Source of the DNA: Desulfobaccales bacterium
GTDB lineage: Bacteria > Desulfobacterota > Desulfobaccia > Desulfobaccales > 0-14-0-80-60-11
DNA: 64,000 bases
Assembly: GCA_041648175.1 (NCBI GenBank)
Contig: JBAZPO010000006.1
Span: 124,001 to 188,000, forward strand
Direction: 5' to 3'
Under the pieces are notes generated by a model. That model did no database searches. It saw only the letters and a program-made list of their open reading frames with translations, and had not been told where the DNA came from. Position 1 is the stretch's first letter; every line of letters starts with the position of its first letter. Both the position numbers and the translations under genes were made by a program. This document shows, piece after piece, positions 40,360 through 50,074 of this stretch.

Positions 40360-41096
40360 GGCAATCTCTGCCGCCGCGCTTCAAAGAGGGCCACGGCCCC
40401 GGAGGTGGCGGCGTTGAGGGAGCCGATTTCCGGAGCAGCCATGGGGATGGAAACGATGAGGTCGCACTGTTTCCGCACCCGGGGGCGCAGCCCCTTGTCC
40501 TCGGCTCCGATGACCAGGGCCAGGGGCTGGGTCAGATCGGTAGCATAAATGGTCTGGGGAGAGTCCGCCGCGGTGCCGATGATGGTCAGGCCCGCGTCTT
40601 TCAGCCTGGCTAAACCATCGGCCAGGTTGGTAACCCGGTAGACCGGCAGGTATTCCAGGGCCCCGGCCGCGGCCTTGGCCACCACCGGCGTCACCCCCAC
40701 AGCCCGGTCCTTGGGAATGATGATGCCGTGAGAACCGGCGGCGAAGGCGCTGCGGCAGAGGTTCCCCAGGTTCATGGGGTCGGTGAGGCCGTCTGCGGCC
40801 ACCAGCAGCGCGGGTTGCGCCAGGCCGTCCAGCATGTCGAGAAGCTCCACCTCACTTAAGTAGGTGTAGCTGCCCCGCCTGGCCATGATCCCTTGGTGGT
40901 TCAGGGTGCCGCAGAGGCGGTCCAGGGCGGCCCGATCCTGTATACGCAGACGCACCCCGGCAGCCCGGGCCAGCCGCTTAACCTCGTCCAGCCATTTGCC
41001 CCCGGCCCCCTGGGCCACGATAACCTCCTCTAGAGGATTATCAGCCTGGCGTAAGGCCGCCAGTACCGGGTGGCGTCCGTAGATAATTGGGCTCAT
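40314..41096 (-). CDS. rlmB: 23S rRNA (guanosine-2'-O)-methyltransferase RlmB (SpoU/TrmH family)
   Basis: 260 aa. The N-terminal substrate-binding domain (IIYGRHPVLAALRQADNPLEE) precedes a SPOUT knot methyltransferase with the three family motifs: GLTDPMNLGNLCRSAFAAGS (motif 1), LALVIGAEDKGLRPRVRKQC (motif 2) and ISIPMAAPEIGSLNAATSGAVALFEA-type SIPMAAPEIGSLNAATSGA (motif 3). Methylates G2251 of 23S rRNA or a tRNA equivalent. The last 14 residues (KQGEKGKREKGEKG) are coded by the inverted repeat at 40320-40359 and are not part of the family. Confidence 0.92.
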   Translation of the reverse strand: MSPIIYGRHPVLAALRQADNPLEEVIVAQGAGGKWLDEVKRLARAAGVRLRIQDRAALDRLCGTLNHQGIMARRGSYTYLSEVELLDMLDGLAQPALLVAADGLTDPMNLGNLCRSAFAAGSHGIIIPKDRAVGVTPVVAKAAAGALEYLPVYRVTNLADGLARLKDAGLTIIGTAADSPQTIYATDLTQPLALVIGAEDKGLRPRVRKQCDLIVSIPMAAPEIGSLNAATSGAVALFEARRQRLPKQGEKGKREKGEKG

Positions 41097-41102
41097 TTAA
41101 CT

Positions 41103-41169
41103 ATCAGCTTTCAGCATATAGGGCGTCCCGTGGCACGCCGATATTCAGAGGCCTTGGGCCGCCCTATTC
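41103..41169. repeat. TATAGGGCG-CCGCCCTATTC dispersed repeat, copy 2
   Basis: atcagctttcagcatatagg, then paired hairpins (cgtcccgtggcacg and ggccttgggccgcc), ending gccctattc. It lies in the divergent gap between rlmB and xerD. Confidence 0.6.
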
Positions 41170-41239
41170 TTCTATACTTTTATGAAACTCAGGGTATAAT
41201 CTTAAACGAATTATAGCAAATTAATATCGGTTTATTGTC

Positions 41240-41292
41240 GGCGCGCACCTATGTGTGCCCGGCTGGGGCCGGACATGCAAGTCCGTCCCTAC
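41240..41292. repeat. GCGCACC...GGACATGC...GTCC palindromic repeat
   Basis: Degenerate relative of the GGGGCGGAC palindromes at 49988-50045 and 62558-62581: gcgcgcacctatgtgtgccc followed by ggccggacatgcaagtccg and a ccctac end. It is the kind of repeat from which the spurious upstream extension of xerD would be read. Confidence 0.5.
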
Positions 41293-41388
41293 AGGGGATG
41301 GGGAGGGTTTAAGGCGAGAGCGGGGAACTACGGGCGAGACGCCCGTAGCTACCAATTCCCCGACCACGCTCTTACTTGTTGGAAACCC

Positions 41389-42273
41389 ATGGACGCGGCG
41401 CTTAATCAATTTTATCAGCATCTCGGAGTGGAGCGAGGTCTGGCCCCCTTGACCCTGGCGGCCTATGCTCGTGACCTCCAGGATTTCTGGGGGTTTCTTG
41501 AGGGTCGGGACCGCGCCGCTTGGGCCGCGGTGGACCTTGCCGACCTGCAAGATTATTTTGCCGCCCTGGAAGCCCGGGGGTTGTCGGCCCGTAGCCGGGC
41601 CCGGCGGTTGTCGGCGTTACGGCAATTTTTCCGGTTCCTCCAACGCGAGGACCAGGTTACCGCCAATCCCGTGGAACTGCTGGACTCGCCCCGTCTGCCC
41701 CAGCGCCTGCCCCAGGTCATGGGGGAAGAAGACGTGGCGACGCTTTTGGCCGCGCCGAACCCCGGCACCCCCGGGGGCTTAAGGGACCAGGCCCTCCTGG
41801 AAGTGCTCTATGCCACGGGTCTCAGGGTTTCGGAGCTGGTGGGCCTGACCTTCAAACAATTGGATCTGCGGCGCGGCGTGGTGCAGCCCCTGGGCAAAGG
41901 CTCCAAAGAGCGAGTGGTCCCCATGGTCCCCCTGGCGGTGGAAAAACTCCAGACTTATCTTAAGGAAGGACGGCCCAAGTTGCTGCAGGGCCGCGAAAGC
42001 CCTTACATTTTCGTAAATCATCGAGGCGGCCGGCTCTCCCGCCAGGGCTTCTGGAAGCTCTTGAAACAATACGCCCTCAAGGCCGGGATCAAGACCCTGA
42101 GCCCGCACACCCTACGGCATTCGTTCGCTACCCACCTGTTGTCCCGGGGGGCCAATTTGCGGGTCCTGCAAATGCTCCTGGGCCATGCCGACCTGGCCAC
42201 CACCCAGATTTACACCCATCTGGACGCCGTGCGCCTCAAACTGGTGCACAAGAAATCCCATCCCCGCCCATGA
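41389..42273 (+). CDS. xerD: Tyrosine recombinase XerD
   Basis: 294 aa. N-terminal SAM-like core-binding domain (LNQFYQHLGVERGLAPLTL onward), C-terminal catalytic domain with Arg in ATGLRVSELVGL, Lys in PLGKGSKERVVPM, HxxR in SPHTLRHSFATHLL, His in LQMLLGHADLATT and Tyr in QIYTHLD. It resolves chromosome dimers at dif with its partner. The C-terminal HPRP tail is more like XerD than XerC. Start ATG 41389; earlier frame to 41251 is repeat-derived. Its stop overlaps the next gene's start (ATGA). Confidence 0.93.
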   Translation: MDAALNQFYQHLGVERGLAPLTLAAYARDLQDFWGFLEGRDRAAWAAVDLADLQDYFAALEARGLSARSRARRLSALRQFFRFLQREDQVTANPVELLDSPRLPQRLPQVMGEEDVATLLAAPNPGTPGGLRDQALLEVLYATGLRVSELVGLTFKQLDLRRGVVQPLGKGSKERVVPMVPLAVEKLQTYLKEGRPKLLQGRESPYIFVNHRGGRLSRQGFWKLLKQYALKAGIKTLSPHTLRHSFATHLLSRGANLRVLQMLLGHADLATTQIYTHLDAVRLKLVHKKSHPRP

Positions 42274-44933
42274 CCAACCGGAACCACCGGAACGGCGAAA
42301 ACCAGCCTGCCCCGCCCCGCACCCTGGAGGTGATCACCACCCACTTGAACGCCGACTTCGACGCCATGGCCTCCATGGTGGCGGCCAGAAAGCTCTATCC
42401 CGAGGCGCTCCTGGTCTTTCCGGGCTCCCAAGAGCGCAACCTCCGGGATTTTTTCATCCGCTCCAGCTTTTATTTCGTGGATTTTACCCGGATCAAGCAG
42501 GTGCCCATGGAAGAGATCAAGCGTCTCATCCTGGTGGACACCCGCCAGGCCTCCCGCATCGGTAAATTCGCCGAAGTGGCCGCCACGGGTGAGGTGGATA
42601 TCCACATCTACGACCACCACCCCGATACCGACGAAGACGTGCACGGCAGCCTGGAGGTGGTGGAGATGCTGGGGTCCACCACCGCCATCCTCACCCGCAT
42701 AATCAAGGAGCGGGGGATTGCCCTGGCGCCGCCGGAGGCCACCGTCATGGCCCTGGGGCTGTTCGAGGATACCGGGTCTTTTACCTTTACGTCCACAACC
42801 CCCCAGGATTTTGAAGCCGGCGCCTTTCTCCTGGCCCAAGGAGCCGACCTCAACGTAGTCTCCGAGATCATCACCCGGGAGCTGAACGCCGAGCAGGTAG
42901 CCCTCTTGAACGACCTCCTGGAACACTCCACCAGTTTCCATGTAGGGGGCATCGAGGTGGTCCTGGCCCGCACCACCGCCCCGGAATACGTGCCGGATTT
43001 CGCGGTGGTGGCCCATCGCCTCATGGATGTGGAGAATATCCAGGTCCTCTTTGCCCTGGCCCAGATGGAGGACCGGGTCTTCGTGGTGGGGCGGAGCCGC
43101 CTGCCGGAAGTGGACGTGGCTGAGATTTTGTCTGAGTTGGGGGGCGGGGGGCACAGCTATGCCGCGTCCGCCGCCATCAAAGACCAGCCGCTAACCCAGG
43201 TGGAGGAAAAATTGCGCCAGGTCCTCCAAGCTCGGATTCATCCCGGCCGCCTGGCCCGGGAAGTCATGTCTTTCCCAGTCAAGTCCGTAACCCCCGAAGT
43301 CACCCTGGAGGAGGCGGAAATCATCGTCAACCGCTACAACATCAATGCCCTGCCGGTGCTCTTAGACGGCAAACTCCTGGGCTTGATCAACCGGCAAACC
43401 GTAGAAAAAGGAATTTTCCACGGCCTGAGGCGTCATCCGGTAAAGGATTATATGAACACCGAGGTGGCCACCGTGGACCCGGACGCCTCTATTGCGGAAA
43501 TTCGGGACCGCCTGGTCATCAATAAACAGCGCGTCCTGCCCGTGGTGGAAAATGGCAAGGTCATCGGCCTCATCAGCCGCACCGACCTCCTGCACCTCCT
43601 CTTTGCCGAGCACGACGAGGCCCAGTGGTCCCAACCGGTCCGCACCAAGAACATCGAATCCCTCATGCGGGAGCGTCTTCCCAAGGACATCCTGGAGATT
43701 TTGAAACAGGTGGGGCTGGTGGCTGCGGAGTTAAAGTTCAGCGCCTACGTGGTGGGCGGCTTCGTCCGGGATCTGCTGCTCAAACATGAAAACCTGGACA
43801 TCGACATCGTCATTGAAGGCGACGCCATCGTGTTCGCCCGGCGTTTTGCGGCGCAATTCGGCGCCAGATCCCGGGAGTTCCAGAAATTCAAGACCGGGGT
43901 GATCATTTTCCCCGACGGCTTTAAGATCGACGTGGCCACCGCCCGCACCGAATATTATGAGGCGCCGGGCGCGCTGCCCATCGTGGAATACAGCTCCATC
44001 AAGATGGATCTCTACCGCCGGGATTTTACCATCAACACCCTGGCCTTAAAGCTCAACCCCGGTGAGTTCGGCACCCTGCTGGATTTCTTCGGCGCCCAGC
44101 GGGATATCAAGGAAGGCCGCATCAGCCTGCTCCACAACCTGAGTTTTGTAGAAGATCCCACCCGGGTTTTTCGAGCCATCCGCTTCGAACAGCGCTTCAA
44201 ATTCCGCATCACCAAGCTGGCCGCCAACCTCATCAATAATGCGGTCAAGAACAACTTTTTCGACCGCCTCTCGGGCTCCCGCCTGTTTGGCGAACTGCGG
44301 CTCATCCTCCAGGAAGACAACCCCATTCTCGCCATCGCCCGCCTGGCCGAGCTTAAGCTCCTTGCCGCGGTCCACCCCCGGCTGCTCTTCGACGAGGGCA
44401 CCCGCCGCCTGCTGGAGCAGGTGCTGGCGGTCCTTTCCTGGTATGACCTGCTCTACCTGGGCGACCGCTACAAACGGTGGCTGGTCTATTTCCTGGGGTT
44501 GGTGGATCATCTGACCCTGGCGGAATTGACGGAGATGTTGGGCCGCTTTAACCTGTCTCCGAAACAGGCCGCGGCAATCAGCAGGGGCAAAGAGGCGGCT
44601 GAACAGGCCCTGCTCAGGCTATTCCGGTATGGGGAACCGACCCGCCCTCAGGTTTACCAGATCTTGGCCCCGCTGGAAACGGAGTTTATCCTCTATATGA
44701 TGGCCAAGTCGCGCCATGAGGGTTCCCGCAAAGCCATCTCGCTCTATTTCACTCACCTCAAGCATCTCAAACCCGAACTCAAAGGGCGGGACCTGGTGGC
44801 TATGGGCTATCAACCCGGCCCCCTCATTAAAGAAATGCTGGATGCCCTGCTGGAAGCCCGCCTCAACGAGAAAGTCAAGAGCCGCAGCCAGGAAAAAGAC
44901 TTCATCCGCCGCGCCTTCGGCCCGCCTCAATAG
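42270..44933 (+). CDS. DHH-CBS-poly(A)/CCA nucleotidyltransferase fusion
   Basis: An 887-aa fusion. The DHH phosphoesterase-like part covers about 1-310 (NADFDAMASM, LILVDTRQA, YDHHPDTDED, DHHA1-like GGGGHSYAASA), then two CBS repeats (about 330-450: VMSFPVKSVTPEVTLEEAE, YMNTEVATVDPDASIAEIRD), then a class II polymerase-beta head (VVGGFVRDLLLKHENLDIDIVIEGDA) and the RNA-binding helical tail. This architecture belongs to the A-adding or CCA-adding tRNA enzymes of Desulfobacterota and Aquificae. Whether it adds A only or CC too is not determined. It overlaps xerD by 4 bases. Confidence 0.9.
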   Translation: MTNRNHRNGENQPAPPRTLEVITTHLNADFDAMASMVAARKLYPEALLVFPGSQERNLRDFFIRSSFYFVDFTRIKQVPMEEIKRLILVDTRQASRIGKFAEVAATGEVDIHIYDHHPDTDEDVHGSLEVVEMLGSTTAILTRIIKERGIALAPPEATVMALGLFEDTGSFTFTSTTPQDFEAGAFLLAQGADLNVVSEIITRELNAEQVALLNDLLEHSTSFHVGGIEVVLARTTAPEYVPDFAVVAHRLMDVENIQVLFALAQMEDRVFVVGRSRLPEVDVAEILSELGGGGHSYAASAAIKDQPLTQVEEKLRQVLQARIHPGRLAREVMSFPVKSVTPEVTLEEAEIIVNRYNINALPVLLDGKLLGLINRQTVEKGIFHGLRRHPVKDYMNTEVATVDPDASIAEIRDRLVINKQRVLPVVENGKVIGLISRTDLLHLLFAEHDEAQWSQPVRTKNIESLMRERLPKDILEILKQVGLVAAELKFSAYVVGGFVRDLLLKHENLDIDIVIEGDAIVFARRFAAQFGARSREFQKFKTGVIIFPDGFKIDVATARTEYYEAPGALPIVEYSSIKMDLYRRDFTINTLALKLNPGEFGTLLDFFGAQRDIKEGRISLLHNLSFVEDPTRVFRAIRFEQRFKFRITKLAANLINNAVKNNFFDRLSGSRLFGELRLILQEDNPILAIARLAELKLLAAVHPRLLFDEGTRRLLEQVLAVLSWYDLLYLGDRYKRWLVYFLGLVDHLTLAELTEMLGRFNLSPKQAAAISRGKEAAEQALLRLFRYGEPTRPQVYQILAPLETEFILYMMAKSRHEGSRKAISLYFTHLKHLKPELKGRDLVAMGYQPGPLIKEMLDALLEARLNEKVKSRSQEKDFIRRAFGPPQ

Positions 44934-45300
44934 CACCGCTTTCAGTTTTCGGTTCCCGGAAAAAATAGCAGTGGCAATAAACTGTAATGCCGAAACTTGA
45001 CCATGCAATCTTTGTATCTAAATTTAATATAACCCGACGTGCTGGCCCCCACCAAAACCCTATTTCACTATCAAGATCATACCCGCAACACCTCGTTATT
45101 TTTAATAAGTTCTTACAAGTGGCAAGTGATATGGCAGCCGGCACATCTTCTTCAGTGTGGGTAGGTTCATTGACCGAAAGTCACACGCTGCATCTTTGGG
45201 AGCGTCCAGATGCGATTCCCTGCTGCTCAACTCCTCTGCCCGTACCTCTGGTCTTCCTCGAATAAAAATGCGTCCAGTTTGTTAAATTTAGGTGCATAGG

Positions 45301-45328
45301 TTGACACTTGTCTATGGATGAATAATTT
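45301..45328 (+). promoter_or_regulatory. Possible promoter of the SDR gene
   Basis: A perfect -35 (TTGACA) at 45301-45306 followed after 16 bases by a weak -10 (TAATTT, 45323-45328). It precedes the SDR ATG by about 110 bases. The 500 bp from 44934 to 45434 otherwise show no convincing gene; it is AT-richer than its surroundings. Confidence 0.35.
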
Positions 45329-45440
45329 ACAGTATTATCACAAGATAGAACTTTTAGGATAGGGGAGGGAATCCGGTTTTCCTTTCCTATATATAAGGGC
45401 CGGAGCATGAATTATTTCACAGCCAAAAAGGAGATTGAAG

Positions 45441-46184
45441 ATGAGTAACAATATTGCTGGCAAAGTAGTGGTCATAACTGGTGCCAGTAGTGGTCTGGGC
45501 GAGGCTACCGCACGGCACCTGGCCAAGCAGGGCGCATTATTAATCTTAGGCGCTCGTCGCAAGGATCGCCTTGAATCCATCGCCAATGATATTCGTGCTA
45601 CTGGCGGTAAAGCCGAAATTGTCGTGATAGACGTGACCCGGAAAGACGATCTTGAGGCCCTGATTAAGGCAGGGATTGGCCATTTTGGTCATATCGATGT
45701 ACTCGTCAACAACGCTGGTTTAATGGCAATTGCTCCATTGGCCGAAGCCAAAACTGACGAGTGGGACCGTATGATTGACATCAACATCAAGGGTGTACTC
45801 TATGGCATAGCAGCAGCTTTGCCGGTATTTCAGAAACAGGGACACGGTCACTTTATCAATATTGCCTCCGTCGCCGGCATCAAGGTGTTTAGTCCGGGAG
45901 GGAGTGTCTACAGCGGCACCAAGTTTGCGGTGCGAGCGATCACTGAAGGATTGCGTCATGAAGTCGGAAAAATAATTCGGACCACTACCATCTCTCCCGG
46001 TGCGGTTGATACCGAATTGAAATATGGTAGCACTCATCAGCAGAGCGCGGATTTTATCAAAGATTTTTATAAGATAGCCATCCCGGCAGATTCGGTCGCG
46101 AGGGCAATTGCTTATGCCATTGAACAACCTGCTAATGTGGACATCAATGAGATCGTCCTGCGTCCGACGATTCAAGATTTCTAA
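45441..46184 (+). CDS. Short-chain dehydrogenase/reductase
   Basis: 247 aa classical SDR with NAD(P)-binding TGASSGLGEATARHLAKQG, NNAG motif (VLVNNAGLMAIAPL), catalytic Ser in NIASVAGIK and YSGTK (YxxxK: VYSGTKFAVRAI). C-terminal substrate part ends NVDINEIVLRPT. It resembles oxidoreductases of the clavulanate dehydrogenase / YdfG type. Start ATG 45441 with AAAAGGAG upstream rather than TTG 45435. AT-rich flanks on both sides; the 450 bases to tsaB contain no gene. Codon use seems poorer in GC than neighbours, so it may be acquired. Confidence 0.9.
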   Translation: MSNNIAGKVVVITGASSGLGEATARHLAKQGALLILGARRKDRLESIANDIRATGGKAEIVVIDVTRKDDLEALIKAGIGHFGHIDVLVNNAGLMAIAPLAEAKTDEWDRMIDINIKGVLYGIAAALPVFQKQGHGHFINIASVAGIKVFSPGGSVYSGTKFAVRAITEGLRHEVGKIIRTTTISPGAVDTELKYGSTHQQSADFIKDFYKIAIPADSVARAIAYAIEQPANVDINEIVLRPTIQDF

Positions 46185-46633
46185 GTTCCAGTGACATTGT
46201 ATTTAGCACTCAAAGGGGTGCGCCTCGGCCGCTTTTTGGTACTTATTGCCTGGAGTCATCTCAGGAAACAGATCACAGGGTAAAGCAGATTATATTGAAA
46301 AACATGATGACTTATTTTGGCATCGTAGTGCCTACCTAAGGAGTTGTTATAGACGCAGCAACGGAAATCGGTTTGCAGTGTATTGAAGCCAATTATCCCG
46401 AATTGCCAATTTAAGGCTTATCTGCTGTGAGAAAGTGTCTCATATATTTCGATAGCTGCTATATCTGCGCGCCTCTAATAAAATTGATAACTATTTTATA
46501 AGGTTATCATAGATGCGCCTCATACCATCAGAGCATTTAAATTATGACCCTCAATGTCAGATTTAATTTAATCGCGATTTGATAGTTGTAAATTTATTAG
46601 TCTTTACAAATAGTTCGGGTGGGTACGGCCCTA

Positions 46634-47296
46634 TCACAACGCCGGGCGCAAATAAGTGGGAACCAGTTGGGCGGGGTTGGCGGTCAGGCCCTGCTTCAGG
46701 CGCTGCTGGGCCAGGCGGGCCAAGGTGGGGGCCAGGGGCCAGCGCAGTTCCGGTGGGGCCAGCGCAATTTCCGGGGCGAGGTGCGGGGTAAGTACGCCGA
46801 GGTGAACCTCGAGCCCGGGACCGGTGAGGAGCATTGGCCGGGGCAACCGGGCGGGCAGGTCAACCGCTGCCAGACGCAGCGGTCCTTCCAGCACCTGGGG
46901 CTGGTCCTCCGGGCAGGCAAAGAGCCCCCAGAAGACTTCCCCGCGCTTGGCGTCCATGACCACCCCGATGGGGTGGGGGTGAAAGGGAAACTGGGCCGCC
47001 AGGACCTCCAGGGTGGACACCGCCACCAAAGGGCACTTCAGGGACCACGCCAGAGTCTTGGCGGTCGCGATCCCGATCCTGAGCCCCGTAAAGTTGCCGG
47101 GACCGAGGCTCACAGCCACCGCGGCCAGATCCGTCAGGGCCTTGCCGGTAGCGGTCAGAAGCGCGGCCACCTCGGGCATCAGGCGGGTCAGGTAGCGGTC
47201 GTGGGATTCCAGGACATATTCCCCCAGTACCTTCTCTTCCGCCACCAGGGCCAGACTGCCCCGTTCGGTTGCAGTATCCAGGGCCAGAATGAGCAT
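46634..47296 (-). CDS. tsaB: tRNA t6A biosynthesis protein TsaB
   Basis: 220 aa ASKHA-fold protein that scaffolds the TsaD/TsaE complex for t6A formation. N-terminal LALDTATERGSLALVAEEKVL, then SLGPGNFTGLRIGIATAKTLAWS, then the degenerate active site region typical of TsaB. Ends in PAQLVPTYLRPAL, the standard TsaB terminus. Downstream of dxr-rseP on the same strand. A repeat at 47356-47470 separates it from rseP. Confidence 0.9.
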   Translation of the reverse strand: MLILALDTATERGSLALVAEEKVLGEYVLESHDRYLTRLMPEVAALLTATGKALTDLAAVAVSLGPGNFTGLRIGIATAKTLAWSLKCPLVAVSTLEVLAAQFPFHPHPIGVVMDAKRGEVFWGLFACPEDQPQVLEGPLRLAAVDLPARLPRPMLLTGPGLEVHLGVLTPHLAPEIALAPPELRWPLAPTLARLAQQRLKQGLTANPAQLVPTYLRPAL

Positions 47297-47355
47297 GGTT
47301 TTTTTAGTTTTTGGTTTTTAGTTAAATGAAAAGCATGATCTTGAGCGAAAATCTC

Positions 47356-47470
47356 GTGTAGGATGGCCGCCCTTGGCTGTCCAATACCCACACCGCCGAG
47401 GGCGGCGGCGCTACATTTTGATTAATCCTAAAGCTCAAATCTCGGCGGCCATGGGCCGCCCTATATTCGC
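47356..47470. repeat. TATAGGGCG-CCGCCCTAT dispersed repeat, copy 3
   Basis: Extended version: gtaggatggccgcccttggc, a gccgccgagggcggcgg hairpin, then ctcggcggccatgggccgcc ending ctatattc. Same type as copies 1 and 2. Confidence 0.55.
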
Positions 47471-47483
47471 TGAAACCTGAAAC

Positions 47484-48554
47484 CTAATACTGAGGCTGCA
47501 CCAGGCGCAAAATATCCTGATAGAACACCAGGATCATCAAGGCCAGGATCAACATCAGGCCCAACCCCTGGGCCATCTCACGGTGCTTTATCTCAATGGG
47601 CTTGCCCCGGATCGCTTCCAACGCGAAGAAAAATAGGTGGCCCCCATCCAGCACGGGAATAGGCAGGAGGTTCAGCAGGAAAAGGTTGACGCTCAGGGCC
47701 GCCATGAACTGGACCAGGTAGCTCACGCCCATTTCCGCCTGCCGGCCCGCCACCTGGGCGATAAGGATCGGGCCGCCGACACTCTTTAACGGCACTTGCC
47801 GGGTCGCCAGTTTGTAAAGGCTTTCGACGGTCAGCCAGGTTATTCGCCAGGTGTAAACCACACCCTTTTCCAGGGCCTTAAAGGGCCCTACATGTTCCGT
47901 GGCCACCTGGTCTCCGGAAGTAATGCCGATGATCACGGCAGACACCTTGGCCCCAAAGATATCCGTGGTTTCCATGGATTCGGGGGTTAAAGTGACCGGA
48001 AAGACCCGGTCGCCTCGTTTGACCGACAGGGTCAGGGGATGTTCTCCGATCCCCCGGATTTTCTGCGAGAGGTCTTCCCAGCGGCTCACCTTTTCCCCCG
48101 CCACCGAAAGGACTTGATCGCCTTTTTCCAGGCCAGCATGGGCCGCGGGGGAACCTTCCTTCACGCTGCCAACAGTCGTGGTGAGGTAAGGGATGCCGGA
48201 AAAGGTAAAGACCAGGAAGAAGGCCACAGCGGCGAAGAGCAGATTGAAGGTGGGGCCGGCCATGACGATCAGGAAGCGCTGCCAGAGGGGTTTGTGGGAA
48301 AAAGACACCGGTTCTAACTCAGGCGGCACCTCATCGTTGGGATTTTCCCCGAATAACTTGACGTAGCCCCCCAGCGGAACCACGGACAGGCGATAATCCG
48401 TATCCCCGATCTGCTTGTGCAGCAATTTAGGCGGGAAGCCCAGGGAAAAGGCGTCCACCCGCACTCCGAAGAGTTTGGCCATGAGGAAATGGCCCAATTC
48501 GTGGACGAAGACCAGGACCCCCAGGACTATGATGGTCGCTAACGCGGTTACCAT
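47484..48554 (-). CDS. rseP: Site-2 zinc metalloprotease RseP
   Basis: 356 aa intramembrane protease. Zinc site HELGHFLMAKLFGVRV (HExxH) in the first helix and the distal ligand motif LLPIPVLDGGHLFFF in the third. A single PDZ domain (about residues 115-195, SPAAHAGLEKGDQVLSV) lies between. It cuts anti-sigma or stress sensors within the membrane. Follows dxr on the same strand, the normal dxr-rseP order, with 68 bases between them. Confidence 0.94.
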   Translation of the reverse strand: MVTALATIIVLGVLVFVHELGHFLMAKLFGVRVDAFSLGFPPKLLHKQIGDTDYRLSVVPLGGYVKLFGENPNDEVPPELEPVSFSHKPLWQRFLIVMAGPTFNLLFAAVAFFLVFTFSGIPYLTTTVGSVKEGSPAAHAGLEKGDQVLSVAGEKVSRWEDLSQKIRGIGEHPLTLSVKRGDRVFPVTLTPESMETTDIFGAKVSAVIIGITSGDQVATEHVGPFKALEKGVVYTWRITWLTVESLYKLATRQVPLKSVGGPILIAQVAGRQAEMGVSYLVQFMAALSVNLFLLNLLPIPVLDGGHLFFFALEAIRGKPIEIKHREMAQGLGLMLILALMILVFYQDILRLVQPQY

Positions 48555-48622
48555 AACGTTTAAAATGCTCCTGTGGGAGAAATATTACTCATAAGCGGAC
48601 CGTACATACGGCTCCGCGCCTT

Positions 48623-49783
48623 CTAGCCCCTGCGGTTGATCAAACCGTGGGCGAAATCCCGGGCCCAGCGGTTGACAGCCAGAATCTGCTCCAGGCTCTC
48701 GAGCGGCTGAGACTGGTGGGCGTTCATAGTGGCCGCAACCGTTTCAGGAATGCCCATAAACGTCAGGCGGCCCTGAAGGAACGCGGCCACCGCCATTTCA
48801 TTGGCGGCATTGAGCACTGCGGGCATGGTGCCGCCGGTTTTGGCTGCGGCATACCCCAAGGCCAACCCGGGAAAGCGGGTGGTATCGGGAGACTCAAAGG
48901 TAAGCTGGCCTATTTGGCAGAGGTCCAAGGGCGGCGAGCTCAGGGGCAAGCGCCGGGGATAGGTCAGGGCATAAGCGATGGGTAGGCGCATGTCCGGTAC
49001 CCCCAACTGGGCGATTACCGAACCATCCACAAACTCCACCAGGGAATGGATGATACTCTGGGGATGGATGTAAACCCGCACCTTATCCACCGGCAGGTCG
49101 AAGAGCACCGAAGCCTCAATCACCTCAAGGGCCTTGTTCATCATGGTGGCCGAATCGATGGTGATCTTGGGCCCCATGCTCCAGTTTGGGTGTTTCAGGG
49201 CTTGAGCGGCCGTAACCTGGCCCAGGCGCTCGGCGTCCCAGGCCCGAAACGGACCTCCGGACGCGGTGAGCCAGAGGAGTCGCACATCCTCCGGGCGCTG
49301 GCCGTGAAGGGCCTGAAAAATGGCGCTGTGTTCACTGTCTACGGGGATAATGGACACGCCTTTAGCCTTGGCCGCGGCCATCACCAGGGAACCCGCGGCC
49401 ACCAGGGTCTCTTTGTTGGCCAGGGCCACCGGCAGACCAGCCTGAATCGCGGCCAGCGTGGGCTCCAGCCCCACCGCGCCCACCATGGCCGAGACCACCA
49501 GGTCGGCGCCGGTTGCCACCGCCACCTCCCGGGCTCCGTCCGGACCCCAAAGCAGTTCCGGCGCCCCTTCCCGGGGCAAGAGCTCCCGCAACTGGGCTGC
49601 TACCGACTCACTCTGCACCGAAACCATGGCCGGGTGAAATTGCCGGATTTGTTCGTCCAGCACCTGCACGTTCTGGCCGGCGGCCAGCCCCACCACGGCA
49701 AACTCATCGGGGTGCTCCGCCACCACCGCCAGGGTGCTCTGCCCGATGGAGCCGGTGGAACCAAGAATAGCCAGGCGTTTCAT
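48623..49783 (-). CDS. dxr: 1-deoxy-D-xylulose 5-phosphate reductoisomerase
   Basis: 386 aa, first committed step of the MEP isoprenoid route (DXP + NADPH to MEP). NADPH-binding ILGSTGSIGQSTL at the N-terminus; catalytic block NKETLVAAGSLVM, VPVDSEHSAIFQ, TASGGPFR and KHPNWSMGPKITIDSATMMNKALE. Start ATG 49783 (family N-terminus MKRLAILG), not 49879. Upstream to 50075 there is a repeat-rich gap. Confidence 0.96.
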   Translation of the reverse strand: MKRLAILGSTGSIGQSTLAVVAEHPDEFAVVGLAAGQNVQVLDEQIRQFHPAMVSVQSESVAAQLRELLPREGAPELLWGPDGAREVAVATGADLVVSAMVGAVGLEPTLAAIQAGLPVALANKETLVAAGSLVMAAAKAKGVSIIPVDSEHSAIFQALHGQRPEDVRLLWLTASGGPFRAWDAERLGQVTAAQALKHPNWSMGPKITIDSATMMNKALEVIEASVLFDLPVDKVRVYIHPQSIIHSLVEFVDGSVIAQLGVPDMRLPIAYALTYPRRLPLSSPPLDLCQIGQLTFESPDTTRFPGLALGYAAAKTGGTMPAVLNAANEMAVAAFLQGRLTFMGIPETVAATMNAHQSQPLESLEQILAVNRWARDFAHGLINRRG

Positions 49784-49987
49784 GGAGCTGACGATGCCCT
49801 CACTTATGAAAATATAAAAAATGCGTCCGACTCGCGGCCGGCAAGGATGCATGGCTGAGGCCGCGAGCAAGTTTTCCAATATATAGAAAAAGTTATGGAA
49901 CTGATTTATTTTATCTGTTCACTTCCCGGCTGTAAAGGAATTAAGGCCGGAAAGCCGGCCCAGTAAGGTTTGCCGGCCTCAACTTAT

Positions 49988-50045
49988 GTAGGGGCGGACC
50001 TGCGTGTCCGCCCAATTGAGGGGGCACACACAGGTGCCCCCCTAC
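49988..50045. repeat. Double palindrome with GTAGGGGCGG and CCCCCTAC ends
   Basis: Two adjacent hairpins, ggggcggacctgcgtgtccg-ccc and gggggcacacacaggtgcccc, flanked by gtagggg and cctac. Shares its unit with repeats at 41240, 62558 and the perfect palindrome at 25953. Lies between the dxr and TIM-barrel genes. Confidence 0.65.
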
Positions 50046-50074
50046 AAACCTCATTAAGGATATTTGCGGAAATA

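Noticed and set aside
44987..45265. Possible 92-aa protein between the nucleotidyltransferase and SDR genes
   Set aside because: No ribosome site, low-complexity mix of residues, unusual codon use; no signal of conservation visible.
46185..46633. Convergent gap between SDR and tsaB
   Set aside because: AT-rich, no hairpin with T-tract and no credible ORF on either strand.
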